From positions 62,001 through 126,000 of the forward strand of contig CP070829.1 of the NCBI GenBank assembly GCA_020344755.1: a DNA stretch of 64,000 bases. The letters are read 5' to 3'. The stretch comes from Gemmatimonadales bacterium. GTDB lineage: Bacteria > Gemmatimonadota > Gemmatimonadetes > Longimicrobiales > Gaopeijiaceae. Below, in pieces: positions 8,885 to 19,110 of the stretch. The number at the start of each line of letters is the position of its first letter. Positions within the stretch are counted from its first letter, which is position 1. The notes beneath the pieces are model-generated. The model saw nothing but the letters and a program-made list of their open reading frames with translations. It did no database searches and was not told the DNA's origin. Made by a program: the position numbers and the translations under genes.

Positions 8885-9663
8885 CGGCCCTTGAAGTCCG
8901 GCTTCCGCTTCTCGGTGAAGGCCTTCACCCCCTCCTGACCGTCTTCGCTGCCGAAGGCCGCCAGGAAGAGTTCCTTCTCCAACTCCAGGCCGGCGGACAG
9001 GGGGGTCTCCATGGCGGCCTGCACGGACTGCTTGATGAGGCGGAGGGAGACCGGGGACCAGCGGGCCATGCGCGCCGCCACCTCCAGAGCCTTGTCCAGG
9101 TGCTGGCCTTCCTCCACCAGGAACTCCACCAGGCCGATGCGCCACGCTTCCTCGGCGTCGATCATCTCGCCGGTGAGAGCGATGCGCAGGGCCTGCCCCG
9201 GGCCCACCAGACGGGCGAGGCGTTGGGTGCCGCCGGCCCCGGGGATGAGGCCGATGCGGATCTCCGCCTGGGAGAACCGGGCCGTGGCGTCCGCCACACG
9301 TACGTCGCAGGCCAGGGCAAGCTCGGAGCCGCCGCCAAGACAGTAGCCGTGTACGGCGGCGATGATGGGCTTCGGGAAGGCCGCCAGGGCGTCGTAGACC
9401 CGGCGTCGGAGGTAGACCTGCCGCTGCTCATTGGCGGTACGGGCGGCGAACTCCGAGATGTCTGCACCGGCCACGAAGGCCTTGTCGCCTGCGCCATGGA
9501 GGACGGCCACCCTCACACGGTCGTCCTCGGACAGGGCGTCCACCGCATCCATGAGGCGCTGGCGCACCTCCTCATTCAGGGCGTTGAGCTTGTCCTGCCG
9601 GTCCAGGGTGATGACGGCGATCCCGTCGTCCCGAATTTCGACCCGCACGGGGGCGTCGCTCAT
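8881..9663 (-). CDS. enoyl-CoA hydratase/isomerase family protein
   Basis: This 260-residue crotonase-fold enzyme hydrates trans-2-enoyl-CoA in beta-oxidation-type pathways. It shows the oxyanion-hole segments FVAGADISEFA and HGYCLGGGSELALACDVRVA. The catalytic Glu region follows, with ARFSQAEIRIGLIPGAGGT. The ATG overlaps the stop of the 3-hydroxyacyl-CoA dehydrogenase gene, so it is the last gene of the ALDH-thiolase-dehydrogenase-hydratase operon. The chain-length or aromatic preference cannot be told from the sequence. Confidence 0.93.
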   Translation of the reverse strand: MSDAPVRVEIRDDGIAVITLDRQDKLNALNEEVRQRLMDAVDALSEDDRVRVAVLHGAGDKAFVAGADISEFAARTANEQRQVYLRRRVYDALAAFPKPIIAAVHGYCLGGGSELALACDVRVADATARFSQAEIRIGLIPGAGGTQRLARLVGPGQALRIALTGEMIDAEEAWRIGLVEFLVEEGQHLDKALEVAARMARWSPVSLRLIKQSVQAAMETPLSAGLELEKELFLAAFGSEDGQEGVKAFTEKRKPDFKGR

Positions 9664-10523
9664 CCTTCGCTCCAGTCGTAGAATCCCCGTCCGCTCTTCT
9701 TGCCGAGCTTCCCTTCCTCCACCATCCGGCGAAGGAGGTCCGGCGGACGGAATGCCTCGCTTCCCAGCGTCTCGTGTAGGTATTGGGCGATCCCCAGGCG
9801 TACGTCCAGCCCCACCAGGTCGGTGAGCCGAAGGGGGCCCATGGGATGCCGGTAGCCCAGCTCCATCGCCCGGTCGATGTCCTCCGGGGCGGCGACCCCC
9901 TCCTCCACCATGCGGATGGCCTCCATCCCCAACACGATCCCGAGGCGGGAGGAGGCGAAGCCGGGAGAGTCCTTCACCACCACGGGCTCCTTTCCAAGGC
10001 GACGGACGAAGTCCGTGGCGGCGTCCCGCACTGCGTCCGAGGTGCGGGGGCCCCAGACCACCTCCACCAGTTTCATGAGGTGGACGGGGTTGAAGAAGTG
10101 CAGCCCCACCACACGGCTTGGATCCGCTACCGCCTCGGAGATCCCGGCGATGGAGAGGGAGGAGGTGTTCGTGGCCAGGATGGCGTGAGGCGGCGCGGCG
10201 GCGTCCACTTCCCGAAAGATCCGCTGCTTGAGCTCCAGCACCTCGGGCACGGCTTCCACCACCAGGTCGGCCCGCTCCACGGCGAAGGCGAGATCGTGGG
10301 CGCCCTGAAGCCGGTTGAGGCTGTCGTGGTGCTCCTGGGAGGAGAGCTTTCCGAGCTCGAGGCCCTTGTCCAGGTTTCTCCGGATCCGGTCGAAGCCCTG
10401 TTCCAGGGCGTCGTCATCCACGTCGAAGAGGGTGGCCCGGCAGCCGGCCGACGCACACACCTGTGCGATTCCGGCGCCCATGGTGCCGGCGCCCAGTACG
10501 GTCACGTACTTGATCTCGGTCAT
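9660..10523 (-). CDS. 3-hydroxyacyl-CoA (3-hydroxybutyryl-CoA) dehydrogenase
   Basis: This 287-residue NAD-dependent enzyme oxidises 3-hydroxyacyl-CoA to 3-ketoacyl-CoA. The Rossmann fingerprint [12 protein letters not shown] is close to the N-terminus and [15 protein letters not shown] holds the catalytic His. [24 protein letters not shown] and the C-terminal GLDVRLGI region complete the family's usual length. The ATG at 10523 puts the NAD fingerprint where expected; a longer in-frame leader upstream is Gly/Ser-rich and unlikely. It overlaps the downstream hydratase by 4 bases and starts 25 nt after the thiolase stop. Confidence 0.93.
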   Translation of the reverse strand: MTEIKYVTVLGAGTMGAGIAQVCASAGCRATLFDVDDDALEQGFDRIRRNLDKGLELGKLSSQEHHDSLNRLQGAHDLAFAVERADLVVEAVPEVLELKQRIFREVDAAAPPHAILATNTSSLSIAGISEAVADPSRVVGLHFFNPVHLMKLVEVVWGPRTSDAVRDAATDFVRRLGKEPVVVKDSPGFASSRLGIVLGMEAIRMVEEGVAAPEDIDRAMELGYRHPMGPLRLTDLVGLDVRLGIAQYLHETLGSEAFRPPDLLRRMVEEGKLGKKSGRGFYDWSEG

Positions 10524-10548
10524 CGGTCGTTCATCCCGACGAAATCGT

Positions 10549-11787
10549 TCAGACGCTTTCCACGAGGACGGCGATCCCCTGGCCGACCCCGATGCACATG
10601 GTGGCCAGCCCTCGACGAGCTTCCCGCCGGCGCATCTCGTGGACCAGGGTGGTGAGGATGCGGGCGCCGGAGCACCCCACCGGATGTCCCAGGGCAATGG
10701 CCCCTCCGTTGACGTTCACCCGGTCCGGGTCCAGCCCCAGCTCCCGCATGCAGGGAATGGACTGGGCCGCGAACGCCTCGTTCAGCTCCACCAGGTCCAG
10801 ATCCTCCACCGACCAGCCGGCCCGCTCCAGGGCCATGCGGGTCGCCGGCACCGGTCCGATCCCCATCCGGTGGGGCTCCACTCCCGCCACGGCCGTGGCC
10901 ACCACCTTCACCATGGGGGTCAGGCCGGCAGCCTGGGCTCGGGCCCCGCTGACCACCAGGAGTGCCGCGGCCCCGTCGTTGATCCCGCTGGCGTTTCCCG
11001 CCGTGACCGTACCCCCCTCCTTCCGAAAGACGGTGCGCAGCCGGGCCAGCGCCTCAAGGTCGGTGCCCGGGCGGGGGTGCTCGTCCGTGGACACCACCAC
11101 CGGGTCGCCCTTCCGCTGCGGAAGGGTCACCGGGAGGATCTCGTCCGCGAAACGCCCTGCCTCCATGGCTGCAGCGGCACGGCGCTGGCTTTCCACCGCG
11201 AAGGCGTCCTGCTCGTCCCGGCCCACGGCGAACTCCTCCGCCACCACCTCGGCGGTCTGCCCCAGGCCGATGGTCCACTCCTCCGGAAAGGCCGGATTCA
11301 CGAAGCGCCACCCCAGGACCGTGTCGGCAGTCTCCGGGACCCCCCACGGGTATCCGGTCTGGGGCTTGAGGATCACCCATGGAGCCCGGCTCATGCTCTC
11401 CACCCCACCGGTCACGAAGGCGTCCCCTTCACCGCACCGGATGGCGTGGAAGGCGCTGGCGACGGCCTGGAGGCCCGAGCCGCACAGACGGTTCACCGTC
11501 TGGCCCGGTACGGTCACCGGCACACCGGCCCTCAGGAGGGCCATGCGGGCCACATTCCGATTGTCCTCTCCCGCCTGGTTGGTGCACCCGAAGATGACGT
11601 CGTCCAGGGAGGCGGCGTCGAATCCGGTGCGCTCCAGCAGCCCCTGGAGGACGTGGGCGGCCAGGTCGTCGGGCCGCACCGACGCGAGGGATCCGCCGTG
11701 GCGTCCGATGGGGGTCCGGACGGCGTCCACGATGACCGCATCCCGCTCGTGGAAACCGGTGCCCTGGTGCCGCTCTCGTTCGCTCAT
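10549..11787 (-). CDS. acetyl-CoA C-acyltransferase (thiolase)
   Basis: This 412-residue thiolase cleaves 3-ketoacyl-CoA with CoA. It shows the nucleophile region [13 protein letters not shown], the [14 protein letters not shown] segment, and the His and second Cys of [17 protein letters not shown]. The start at 11787 overlaps the aldehyde dehydrogenase stop (ATGA) and places [13 protein letters not shown] at the normal distance from the N-terminus. It is the second gene of the operon. The set of enzymes resembles short-chain acyl-CoA or phenylacetate lower-pathway modules, but no ring-oxygenation genes are in the window. Confidence 0.94.
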   Translation of the reverse strand: MSERERHQGTGFHERDAVIVDAVRTPIGRHGGSLASVRPDDLAAHVLQGLLERTGFDAASLDDVIFGCTNQAGEDNRNVARMALLRAGVPVTVPGQTVNRLCGSGLQAVASAFHAIRCGEGDAFVTGGVESMSRAPWVILKPQTGYPWGVPETADTVLGWRFVNPAFPEEWTIGLGQTAEVVAEEFAVGRDEQDAFAVESQRRAAAAMEAGRFADEILPVTLPQRKGDPVVVSTDEHPRPGTDLEALARLRTVFRKEGGTVTAGNASGINDGAAALLVVSGARAQAAGLTPMVKVVATAVAGVEPHRMGIGPVPATRMALERAGWSVEDLDLVELNEAFAAQSIPCMRELGLDPDRVNVNGGAIALGHPVGCSGARILTTLVHEMRRREARRGLATMCIGVGQGIAVLVESV

Positions 11788-13241
11788 CGGTCCACCGCCA
11801 CCCAGATGCTCTTCGTCTCGGTGTACTTCTCCACCGCGGTCCGGTACCCCAGGTCGCGCCCGTGCCCGCTCTCCTTCACGCCTCCGAAGGGGGAGCCGGG
11901 GTCGTACTGGTTGTACGTGTTGACCCAGACGATCCCGGCCTGGAGATCGCGGGCCACACGGTGTGCCTTGCCAATGTCCCGGGTCCACACGCCGGAGGCG
12001 AGGCCGAAGGCGGTATCGTTCGCCTTGTTGACGGCGTCATCCACGTCGGAGAACCGGATGACGGCGGCCACGGGCCCGAAGATCTCCTCCCGGGCGATCC
12101 GCATCTCCGGGGTCACGTCGGCAAACACGGTGGCGGTGACGAAGTTGCCGCGCCCGTCCACCCGGACCCGCTCGCCGCCGGTCACGAGCCTCGCTCCCTC
12201 GGCGCTTCCCGACTCCACGTAACCCAGGACCCGTTCCAGCTGGGTCTCGCTGACGATGGCCCCCAGCCGGGTCCCCCGGTCCATGGGGTCCCCGACGGTC
12301 TGCCTGCGGGCGTTCTCCGCCAGAGCTTCCACGAAGTCCTCGTAGACGCTCTCCTGGACGAAGATTCGGGAACCCGCGGCGCAGACCTCGCCCTTCCCGT
12401 AGAAGATCCCCGTGGTGGCGCCCCGCACCGCGGCCTTCAGATCGGCGTCGTCGAAGACGATGTTGGGGGACTTCCCGCCCAGTTCCAGCGAGACTTTCTT
12501 GAGGCTCGCGGCCGACTCCCGGGCGATGATCCGGCCCACCTCGGTGGAACCGGTGAAGGAGATGGCGTCCACCCCCGGGTGCTTCACCAGGGCGGCGCCG
12601 GCGTCCTCGCCGAAGCCCGGCACCACGTTGAACACCCCGGCGGGGAAACCCGCCTCCGCCGCCAACTCCGCAAGGAAGAGCGCGGTGAGCGGCGTCTCCT
12701 CGGCGGGCTTCAGAACCACCGTATTCCCGCATGCCAGGGCCGGAGCCACCTTCCAGGAGGCGATGTTGAGGGGGAAGTTCCAGGGGGTGATGCACCCCAC
12801 GACCCCCACCGGCTGCCGGAGCGTGTAGTTCAGGAAGGGGCCGGAAACCGGGATGGTCTCACCGAAGATCTTGTCGGCCATCCCGGCGAAGTAGCGGAAG
12901 ACCCCCACCGTGGAAGGGACGTCGATCTTCCGGGATTCGAAATACGTCTTGCCGTTGTCCCGGGTCTCCAGGGACGCCATCTCGTCGCCGTTGGCCTCCA
13001 CGAGGTCGGCGAGCCTCCAGAGGAGGGCCCCGCGCTTGTGGGGGTCCATGCTCCTCCATTCCGGAGAGACCAGGGCTCGCCGGGCCGCGGCCACCGCCCG
13101 GTCCACGTCGGGAGCATCGGCCCGGGCCACCTGGGCGGTGACTTCTCCCGTGGCCGGATTCACGGTGGGGAAGGTGTCGCCGGAGGCGGCGTCCTCCCAT
13201 TCGTTGTCGATCCAGAGTCGGTTGCGGATGGCTTCGCTCAT
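11784..13241 (-). CDS. NAD(P)-dependent aldehyde dehydrogenase
   Basis: This 485-residue enzyme is of the betaine-aldehyde/general ALDH type. Key regions are [22 protein letters not shown] (cofactor side), FTGSTEVGR, the general base in LELGGKSPN, and the catalytic Cys in [14 protein letters not shown]. It oxidises an aldehyde to an acid, which could then be activated to the CoA thioester handled by the following genes. The start at 13241 gives the usual N-terminus, with [22 protein letters not shown] beginning about 10 residues in. It is the first gene of a four-gene operon and follows the terminator at 13270-13305. Confidence 0.93.
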   Translation of the reverse strand: MSEAIRNRLWIDNEWEDAASGDTFPTVNPATGEVTAQVARADAPDVDRAVAAARRALVSPEWRSMDPHKRGALLWRLADLVEANGDEMASLETRDNGKTYFESRKIDVPSTVGVFRYFAGMADKIFGETIPVSGPFLNYTLRQPVGVVGCITPWNFPLNIASWKVAPALACGNTVVLKPAEETPLTALFLAELAAEAGFPAGVFNVVPGFGEDAGAALVKHPGVDAISFTGSTEVGRIIARESAASLKKVSLELGGKSPNIVFDDADLKAAVRGATTGIFYGKGEVCAAGSRIFVQESVYEDFVEALAENARRQTVGDPMDRGTRLGAIVSETQLERVLGYVESGSAEGARLVTGGERVRVDGRGNFVTATVFADVTPEMRIAREEIFGPVAAVIRFSDVDDAVNKANDTAFGLASGVWTRDIGKAHRVARDLQAGIVWVNTYNQYDPGSPFGGVKESGHGRDLGYRTAVEKYTETKSIWVAVDR

Positions 13242-13269
13242 GGAATTCCGGTGCGGGCGGGGAAGACAC

Positions 13270-13305
13270 AAAACGCGGGGCCCGGGACGGATCCCGGACC
13301 CCGCG
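13270..13305 (-). terminator. Rho-independent terminator between hydratase and ALDH genes
   Basis: The arms CGCGGGG and CCGGGA at 13274-13287 pair with TCCCGG and CCCCGCG at 13292-13305, with one mismatch. On the minus strand the hairpin is followed by TTTT. It should end the transcript of the hydratase at 13321-14121 and isolate the ALDH operon. Confidence 0.75.
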
Positions 13306-13320
13306 GCAAGGGGCGCCGGA

Positions 13321-14121
13321 TCAGCTGCCCTTGAACTCCGGCTTGCGCTTCTGGACGTAGGCGGCGAGGCCCTCCTTCGCGTCCATGCTGGCGAAGAGCT
13401 TCGCCTGTAGCTCCCGCTCCAGGGCCAGGGCGTACTCGAAGGGGATCTCCCCGCCGGACTGGACAGACCGCTTGATGTGGCCCGCCGCCATGGTTGCGCA
13501 GTTGGGGGTGGTGAACCGGCGCGCGTACTCCATGATCTTCGCCAGGAAGTCCGCCCGGTCCTCCGCCTCCCAGATCTGGTTGATGATGCCGAGCTCGTGC
13601 CCCTTCTCGAAGGAGAACACCTCGCCGGTGACCATGAGCTCGATGGCCTTCGCCTTTCCGACCATACGGGTCAGGCGCGCGGTGCCACCGGTACCCGGCA
13701 GCACGCCCAGGTTGATCTCCGGTAGCCCCACCTTCCCGGCGTCCTTCCGGGCGATACGCATGTCCGCCGCCATGGCGACCTCGAGCCCACCGCCCACGGT
13801 GTGACCGTTCAGAGCGGCGATGGTGAGCTTCGGCGTCTGCTCGAGCCGGCTCAGCGTCTCGTTGGCGTGGAGGCAGAAGTAGTACTTCCAGACCGGATCC
13901 GCCTGGTCGAGCATGTTGATGTCGGCGCCGGCGCAGAAGAACTTCTCCCCCCAGCCTGTGATGACGATGACTTCCACGTCGGTGTCGAAACGCGCCCGGA
14001 CGATGGCTTCATCCAGCTGCCGCATCATCTCGTGCGTGTACGTGTTGACCGGTGGGTCGTCCAGGGAGATGACGGCGATCTTGTCCTCGACCTCGTAGCG
14101 GACCAGAACCTTATCGGACAT
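13321..14121 (-). CDS. enoyl-CoA hydratase/isomerase family protein (second copy)
   Basis: This is a 266-residue crotonase-fold protein, clearly distinct from the one at 8881-9663. Motifs: SLDDPPVNTYTHEMM at the N-terminus, the oxyanion-hole segments FFCAGADINML and GHTVGGGLEVAMAADMRIA, then GLPEINLGVLPGTGGTARL. The C-terminus, FKGS after KRKPE, resembles that of the other copy. It starts its own transcription unit, which ends at the terminator at 13270-13305. Context suggests acyl-CoA degradation; the exact substrate is not readable. Confidence 0.9.
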   Translation of the reverse strand: MSDKVLVRYEVEDKIAVISLDDPPVNTYTHEMMRQLDEAIVRARFDTDVEVIVITGWGEKFFCAGADINMLDQADPVWKYYFCLHANETLSRLEQTPKLTIAALNGHTVGGGLEVAMAADMRIARKDAGKVGLPEINLGVLPGTGGTARLTRMVGKAKAIELMVTGEVFSFEKGHELGIINQIWEAEDRADFLAKIMEYARRFTTPNCATMAAGHIKRSVQSGGEIPFEYALALERELQAKLFASMDAKEGLAAYVQKRKPEFKGS

Positions 14122-14286
14122 GGGCTTCCTTCGACTCTCTGATCGGGGGGATTCGGGGGCCTCCGAGCGGCCCGGAGGCGCGGCGGAAGCTACCCGGTTG
14201 TCGCGGCGGCGGTCAAGCGAGCCCCGGTCCGCGGGCGGGGCGGATCGGGCGGGGGCATGAGCCTTGGCCGGGGCCGGACTCCTACG

Positions 14287-14298
14287 CTACCATGGTAG
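14287..14298. promoter_or_regulatory. 12-bp perfect palindrome, possible operator
   Basis: CTACCATGGTAG reads the same on both strands and ends 2 nt before the ATG at 14300. TAC and GTA elements extend it imperfectly. Its position over the translation start suits a repressor site, but it could be chance. Confidence 0.3.
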
Positions 14299-14299
14299 T

Positions 14300-15115
14300 A
14301 TGGTTGGACGGCTACCCGGCGAGAATCGACAGCTCAGGCGCCGGCCCTGGTGGGTGTATTCGATCCCGGGGCTGGTGACCCTCTGTGCGGTGGCGTGTCA
14401 CGACTCTCCCTCGGACCCGCTGGCCTCCATCACCACCGTGGAGACCGTGCCCTCACTGGCGATCTCCTCGTACCTCCCTGCCGTCGGCGAGCTGGCGGCA
14501 CGCCTCCCGGAGCACGAGGTCCTCCAGGAGGCCCTGGTGGAGTGGGAAGCGTCCTGGGACCGGGAGGATGGCGAGCTGATCCGGTCGGAACTCCGCCAGG
14601 AGGTCGCGCCGGTCCTCTACGAGGTCCTGGGCGCCTCCTCAGCCCGTTCCGCCGTCCAAGCCCTGGGCTGGCTCCGGGAGACGCCGGACCTGGCCGAGGG
14701 GCTCCCCCCTGAACTGGGGCGCGCCGTGGCCCGGGCGCTAGATCTCCTGGGTCAGGCGGACGAGGCGCTGGAGGCCGGTCACGGTGACGTGGCACTCGGC
14801 CTGGCTCTGGCCGCCTCCGACGCGGTGCGCTCCGTCACCCCGGAGGCGGTCGCTCGCCGGCTCATCGGCCGTGGCCGGACGCTCATGGACTCCGGCGCCA
14901 TGGCGCTGGGGGACGAGCAACGGGCCCGGCACCTCCTGAACGGCGCCCAGAGGGCGCTGGACCGGGAAGACTACACCCGGGCCATCCAGCGGGCCTTCTA
15001 CGCCTGCCAGGTCATGGAGGGGGTCCGGGAGAAGCCGGAGCCGCCCTACCTGGACGGCTCGGCAGAAGCGGACTCCGCGGGGCCCGCCGCCAGCGGAGGC
15101 GAGCCGATCCCCTAG
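14300..15115 (+). CDS. uncharacterised helical (lipo)protein
   Basis: I do not recognise the family of this 271-residue protein. A basic start (GRLPGENRQLRRRPWW) precedes a hydrophobic stretch ending VTLCAVACHDSPSD. The Cys in AVAC is a possible though non-ideal lipobox, so an anchored exported protein is likely. The rest is predominantly helical, with two repeat-like segments near the C-terminus, LMDSGAMALGDEQRARHLL and YTRAIQRAFYACQVME, that recall TPR-like pairs. The ATG at 14300 directly follows a perfect palindrome. Its stop lies 9 bp from the aconitase stop on the opposite strand. Confidence 0.6.
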   Translation: MVGRLPGENRQLRRRPWWVYSIPGLVTLCAVACHDSPSDPLASITTVETVPSLAISSYLPAVGELAARLPEHEVLQEALVEWEASWDREDGELIRSELRQEVAPVLYEVLGASSARSAVQALGWLRETPDLAEGLPPELGRAVARALDLLGQADEALEAGHGDVALGLALAASDAVRSVTPEAVARRLIGRGRTLMDSGAMALGDEQRARHLLNGAQRALDREDYTRAIQRAFYACQVMEGVREKPEPPYLDGSAEADSAGPAASGGEPIP

Positions 15116-15124
15116 GGGGTCGGA

Positions 15125-17950
15125 CTACATCTCTCCCCGAGCCATCTTCCGAAGCACGGTGTGCAGGATTCCACCGTTCCGGTAGTACTCCACGTCCACC
15201 TCGGAGTCCAGTCGCACCCGGGCGCCGAATCGCACTTCGGAGCCGTCGTCCCTCGTGGCCACCACCTGGAGCGTGGCTCCCGGCTCGAGGCCGTCCTCCA
15301 CTCCGGTGATGTCGAAGGTCTCCCGGCCGGTCAGCCCGAGGCTCTCCACCGAGGCTCCGTCGGCGAACTCCAGCGGCAGCACGCCCATCCCCACCAGGTT
15401 GCTCCGGTGGATGCGCTCGTAGCTCTGGGCGATGACCGCCTTCACCCCCAGCAGCGCCGTCCCCTTGGCGGCCCAATCCCGCGACGATCCCGTGCCGTAC
15501 TCCTTCCCCGCCAGGACCACCAGCGGCGTGCCCTCGGCCACGTACTCCATGGCGGCGTCGTAGATGGAGGACTCCTCGCCGGAGGGGAAGTGGACCGTGA
15601 ATCCTCCCTCCTTTCCGTCCAGGAGCAGATTCCGGATGCGGACGTTCGCGAAGGTGCCCCGCATCATCACCTCGTGGTTCCCCCGACGGGATCCGTAGGT
15701 GTTGAACTGAACGGGTCCCACGCCGTGCTCGATGAGGTACTTCCCCGCAGGCCCGGTCTTCGCGATGGCCCCGGCCGGGGAGATGTGGTCGGTGGTGACC
15801 GTGTCCCCCAGGAGCGCCATCACCCGCGCGCCGTGAATGTCACTGAAGGGCGCCTCGTCCGGGGACATCCCCTGGAAGAACGGGGGATTCCGGATGTACG
15901 TGGACGCCGGATCCCAGTCATAGAGGGCGCTCTCCCGGGGCACCGGCAGTTCCCTCCAGAGGTCATCGCCATCGAAGACCTCGCCATAGCGATCCTGGTA
16001 CATCTCCGGCTTGAGCGACGCGGTCACGGTCCGCCTCACCTCGTCCTGTGTAGGCCAGATGTCCGCCAGGAAGACCGGCTTGCCGTCCTTTCCGTGTCCC
16101 AGGGGCTCGTTGTAGAGGTCGATATCGATGCGGCCCGCCAGCGCGAAGGCCACCACGAGCATGGGCGAGGCCAGGTAGTTGGCCCGGACCAGGGGGTGGA
16201 TGCGGGCCTCGAAGTTCCGGTTCCCCGAGAGGACCGACGCCACGACCAGCCCGTCGTCCCGGACCACCGTCTCGATCGCTTCCGGGAGGGGCCCCGAGTT
16301 CCCGATGCACGTGGTGCAACCGTAGCCCACCACATCGAAGCCCAGCGCCTCCAGCGATGGAAGCAGCCCCGAGTTGGCCAGGTAGTCGGTCACCACCTTC
16401 GAGCCCGGGGCCATGGACGTCTTCACCCACGGCTTCACCTGCAGGCCGGCTTCCACCGCCCTCTTCGCCACGAGCCCCGCACCGATCATCACGGAGGGGT
16501 TCGAGGTGTTGGTGCAGCTGGTGATCGCGGCGATCACGATGGACCCGTCTCCGATCTCCAACTCCCGCCCTTCGTGGGAGAACGAGCGATACCGGTTCCG
16601 GTCTCCGGTGCGTCGGGCGCTCCGGAGCGCGGTCGCGCCCGCGTGGACGTCGCCGCCCTCCCCCACCCAACTCTCGGAGGCACGAGCCTCGGAAGCGTCC
16701 GGGTCCACCTCCGGCAGGGAGAATCCAGCCGGGACCAGGGTGGGCAGGTGCTCTCCGAAGGCTTCCCGGATCCGGGCCAGTGCGATGCGGTCCTGGGGAC
16801 GCTTCGGCCCGGCCAGCGACGGCTCCACTGTGGACAGGTCGAGCTCCAGGGAGGAGGTGAACTCCGGGTCCGGTGTGTCATCGGTTCGGAAGAGTCCCAT
16901 GGCCTGCGAGACCGTCCGCACCCGCTCCACGAGCTCGGGGGGGCGGCCGGTTCCCGCCAGGTAGCGGAGCGCCTCGTCGTCCACCGGGAAGAACCCGATG
17001 GTGGCGCCGTACTCCGGTGCCATGTTGGCCAGGGTGGCCTTGTCCGGAAGGGAGAGGTTCGACAGCCCGGGCCCGTAGAACTCCACGAAGCGGCCCACCA
17101 CGCCGTGGGCCCGTAGCATCTCCGTCACCCTCAGGACCAGGTCGGTGGCGGTGGCTCCCTCCGGAAGGGTCCCCACCATCTTCATTCCCACCACCTCGGG
17201 GAGAAGCATGTAGTAGGGCTGCCCCAGGAGCACGGCCTCGGCCTCGATCCCGCCGACCCCCCAGCCCACGACCCCGAGTCCGTTGATCATGGTGGTGTGG
17301 GAATCGGTCCCCACCAGGGTGTCTGGGAAGGCCACGAAGGAGCCGTCCTCCTGGCGGCGGTGCATCACCGAGGCGAGATACTCCAGGTTCACCTGGTGGA
17401 CGATGCCGGTGCCGGGGGGGACGACGCGGAAGTTCTCGAAGGCCTGCTGAGCCCAGCGCAGGAGCGTGTAGCGCTCCCGGTTTCGCCGGTACTCCATCTC
17501 CACGTTCCGGCGGTACGCCTCCTGGTTCCCGAAGAAGTCCACCTGCACGGAGTGGTCGATGACCAGGTCCGCCGGGACCACGGGGTTGATGCGCTGGGGA
17601 TCCCCGCCCAGGGCCTCGATCCCGTTTCGCATGGCCGCCAGGTCCACCACTGCCGGAACACCGGTGAAGTCCTGCAGCACCACCCGCGAGGGCATGAAGG
17701 GAATGTCGGCTCCAGCGTTGTTCGGACTCCACGCCGCCACCGCCCTCACGTGATCCTCGCTCACGTAGCCCTTGCCGGCGTGCCGCAGCACGTTCTCCAG
17801 CAGGACACGGATGGAGAAGGGAAGGGCCGACAGCGTCACCAGCCCCGCCTCCTCGAGCACGGAGAGGTCGTAGTACGAGGTGGGACCTTCCGGAAGGTCC
17901 ACCGTCTTCAGGGCGCCGAAGGGGTCGATCAGGGAGTCAGCCAAGGTCAT
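15125..17950 (-). CDS. acnA: aconitate hydratase A
   Basis: This 941-residue AcnA/IRP1-type aconitase interconverts citrate and isocitrate in the TCA cycle. It shows [15 protein letters not shown] at the N-terminus and the 4Fe-4S cysteine regions [14 protein letters not shown] and [14 protein letters not shown]. The swivelling C-terminal domain carries [20 protein letters not shown] and [14 protein letters not shown]. The ATG at 17950 fits the family start; a GTG at 18004 would add 18 residues. Upstream on this strand an A+T-rich stretch near 18005-18020 could hold a -10 element. Citrate synthases are encoded elsewhere in the window, not in an operon with it. Confidence 0.96.
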   Translation of the reverse strand: MTLADSLIDPFGALKTVDLPEGPTSYYDLSVLEEAGLVTLSALPFSIRVLLENVLRHAGKGYVSEDHVRAVAAWSPNNAGADIPFMPSRVVLQDFTGVPAVVDLAAMRNGIEALGGDPQRINPVVPADLVIDHSVQVDFFGNQEAYRRNVEMEYRRNRERYTLLRWAQQAFENFRVVPPGTGIVHQVNLEYLASVMHRRQEDGSFVAFPDTLVGTDSHTTMINGLGVVGWGVGGIEAEAVLLGQPYYMLLPEVVGMKMVGTLPEGATATDLVLRVTEMLRAHGVVGRFVEFYGPGLSNLSLPDKATLANMAPEYGATIGFFPVDDEALRYLAGTGRPPELVERVRTVSQAMGLFRTDDTPDPEFTSSLELDLSTVEPSLAGPKRPQDRIALARIREAFGEHLPTLVPAGFSLPEVDPDASEARASESWVGEGGDVHAGATALRSARRTGDRNRYRSFSHEGRELEIGDGSIVIAAITSCTNTSNPSVMIGAGLVAKRAVEAGLQVKPWVKTSMAPGSKVVTDYLANSGLLPSLEALGFDVVGYGCTTCIGNSGPLPEAIETVVRDDGLVVASVLSGNRNFEARIHPLVRANYLASPMLVVAFALAGRIDIDLYNEPLGHGKDGKPVFLADIWPTQDEVRRTVTASLKPEMYQDRYGEVFDGDDLWRELPVPRESALYDWDPASTYIRNPPFFQGMSPDEAPFSDIHGARVMALLGDTVTTDHISPAGAIAKTGPAGKYLIEHGVGPVQFNTYGSRRGNHEVMMRGTFANVRIRNLLLDGKEGGFTVHFPSGEESSIYDAAMEYVAEGTPLVVLAGKEYGTGSSRDWAAKGTALLGVKAVIAQSYERIHRSNLVGMGVLPLEFADGASVESLGLTGRETFDITGVEDGLEPGATLQVVATRDDGSEVRFGARVRLDSEVDVEYYRNGGILHTVLRKMARGEM

Positions 17951-18119
17951 CCTCTCGGAGGCGTTGGAGGTGCATTCCGCCGGACCAAACCGAGGCTCCG
18001 GCACAGCACAATAGAATAGAACGACCTCCGAGCGAATTACAGGTGAGCCAGCCGTGTGAGCCGGCGGGCCGGAGCCGGAAGCAGACCCTGCCCCCCGATC
18101 GAGGGAACCGTCCGCCGTT

Positions 18120-19097
18120 TCAGCCGCCCACCACCGCCTCGGCCCGGATCTCCACCGGCGCGAGGAGGGTGTCGTCGGGGCCGAACTCCCAGACCAGGAC
18201 CCCCTCTTCCTCCCGCTCGGCGTTGTGATCCGTAACCTCTCCGGGGAGGCGGAGCCGGAAGACGATGGCGGTGTTGAACCCCAGGTCCACCCCGGGAATC
18301 TTTCGCTCGACGTCCATGAAGATCTCGTCTCCCTCCACCACGTCCAGGATCAGCGTCTCCAGCTCGCCCACGGAGGTATCGGGGTACCGAGGCCGGACCA
18401 CCCTCGCCGCCTGCTCCGCCGTGGTCCGGGCCATCTCACCGGTCAGGGCCTCCTCGTCGGCCCCCTCGTCCAGGATGCCGGCGTCCACCATCATCCAGAA
18501 GCGGGTACGGAAGGTCCCCGCAATCTGCCCGCGCTCCGCCGGCGCCAGCCGGGGAAAGCGCCGGTCCAGCTGATCGTCGAGGGATTGGACCAGGGCCTCC
18601 ACCAGGATGTCCAGGGCCTGTTCCCAGGTGAAGGTCTCCTCGTACCGGAGGGTTGTGGTGCCGTCGCTGGTGCGGCCCCGGGCGACCCGAACCGTGTTGT
18701 GAAAGCGGACGTCGCCCAGGCGGACGTACCCGACCCGGTCGTCGGCGTGGGCCGGTATCGTTCCATCGATGGCGACAGTCCCCGAGATCTGTGCCCAGGC
18801 GGCCAGATTCGGCACCTCGGTCGTCCTGTAGAAGGTGAAGACGGTGTCTCCGTCGCTCTCCACATGGAATCCGGGGATCCAGCCGTCGGCCTCGGTCAGG
18901 TGGGTGACCGCCAGGAAATCCTGGCGCGCTTCCTGGGAGTCCGGGGCGTCGGTGACCTCCACCCGGACCTCGCGGACGCCGCTGCCGTCCGCGCGCAGGG
19001 TGGTCTCTACGGTGTAGTCGGCGCACGCCGCCAGAGCGGCACAGGCCCCCGCCACCGCCAGGTGCCGGGTCGACGTCGTCAGAATGCGGTTGATCAT
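18120..19097 (-). CDS. lipoprotein of an ECF sigma operon, function unknown
   Basis: This is a 325-residue protein with a lipoprotein signal: a hydrophobic start ending in LAAC, with Cys at about 25. The mature part starts [19 protein letters not shown], a beta-rich pattern, followed by a charged helical middle and further strands. I do not recognise a named family. GGAGG lies 7 nt before the ATG. It starts 13 nt after the anti-sigma factor stop, so it is probably the third gene of the sigma / anti-sigma / lipoprotein operon and may be an envelope-stress output or sensor (inference). Confidence 0.72.
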   Translation of the reverse strand: MINRILTTSTRHLAVAGACAALAACADYTVETTLRADGSGVREVRVEVTDAPDSQEARQDFLAVTHLTEADGWIPGFHVESDGDTVFTFYRTTEVPNLAAWAQISGTVAIDGTIPAHADDRVGYVRLGDVRFHNTVRVARGRTSDGTTTLRYEETFTWEQALDILVEALVQSLDDQLDRRFPRLAPAERGQIAGTFRTRFWMMVDAGILDEGADEEALTGEMARTTAEQAARVVRPRYPDTSVGELETLILDVVEGDEIFMDVERKIPGVDLGFNTAIVFRLRLPGEVTDHNAEREEEGVLVWEFGPDDTLLAPVEIRAEAVVGG

Positions 19098-19110
19098 CGT
19101 TCGCCTCCGT

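Noticed and set aside
8246-9145. Minus-strand frame spanning the DUF4174 gene and the hydratase
   Set aside because: No recognisable domain, with low-complexity Gly/Pro content; the plus-strand DUF4174 gene with its ribosome binding site explains the region better.
8881-14121. Phenylacetate (paa) degradation cluster
   Set aside because: Hydratases, dehydrogenase, thiolase and ALDH match the lower steps, but the ring-oxygenase and CoA ligase genes are absent, so the specific pathway is not claimed.
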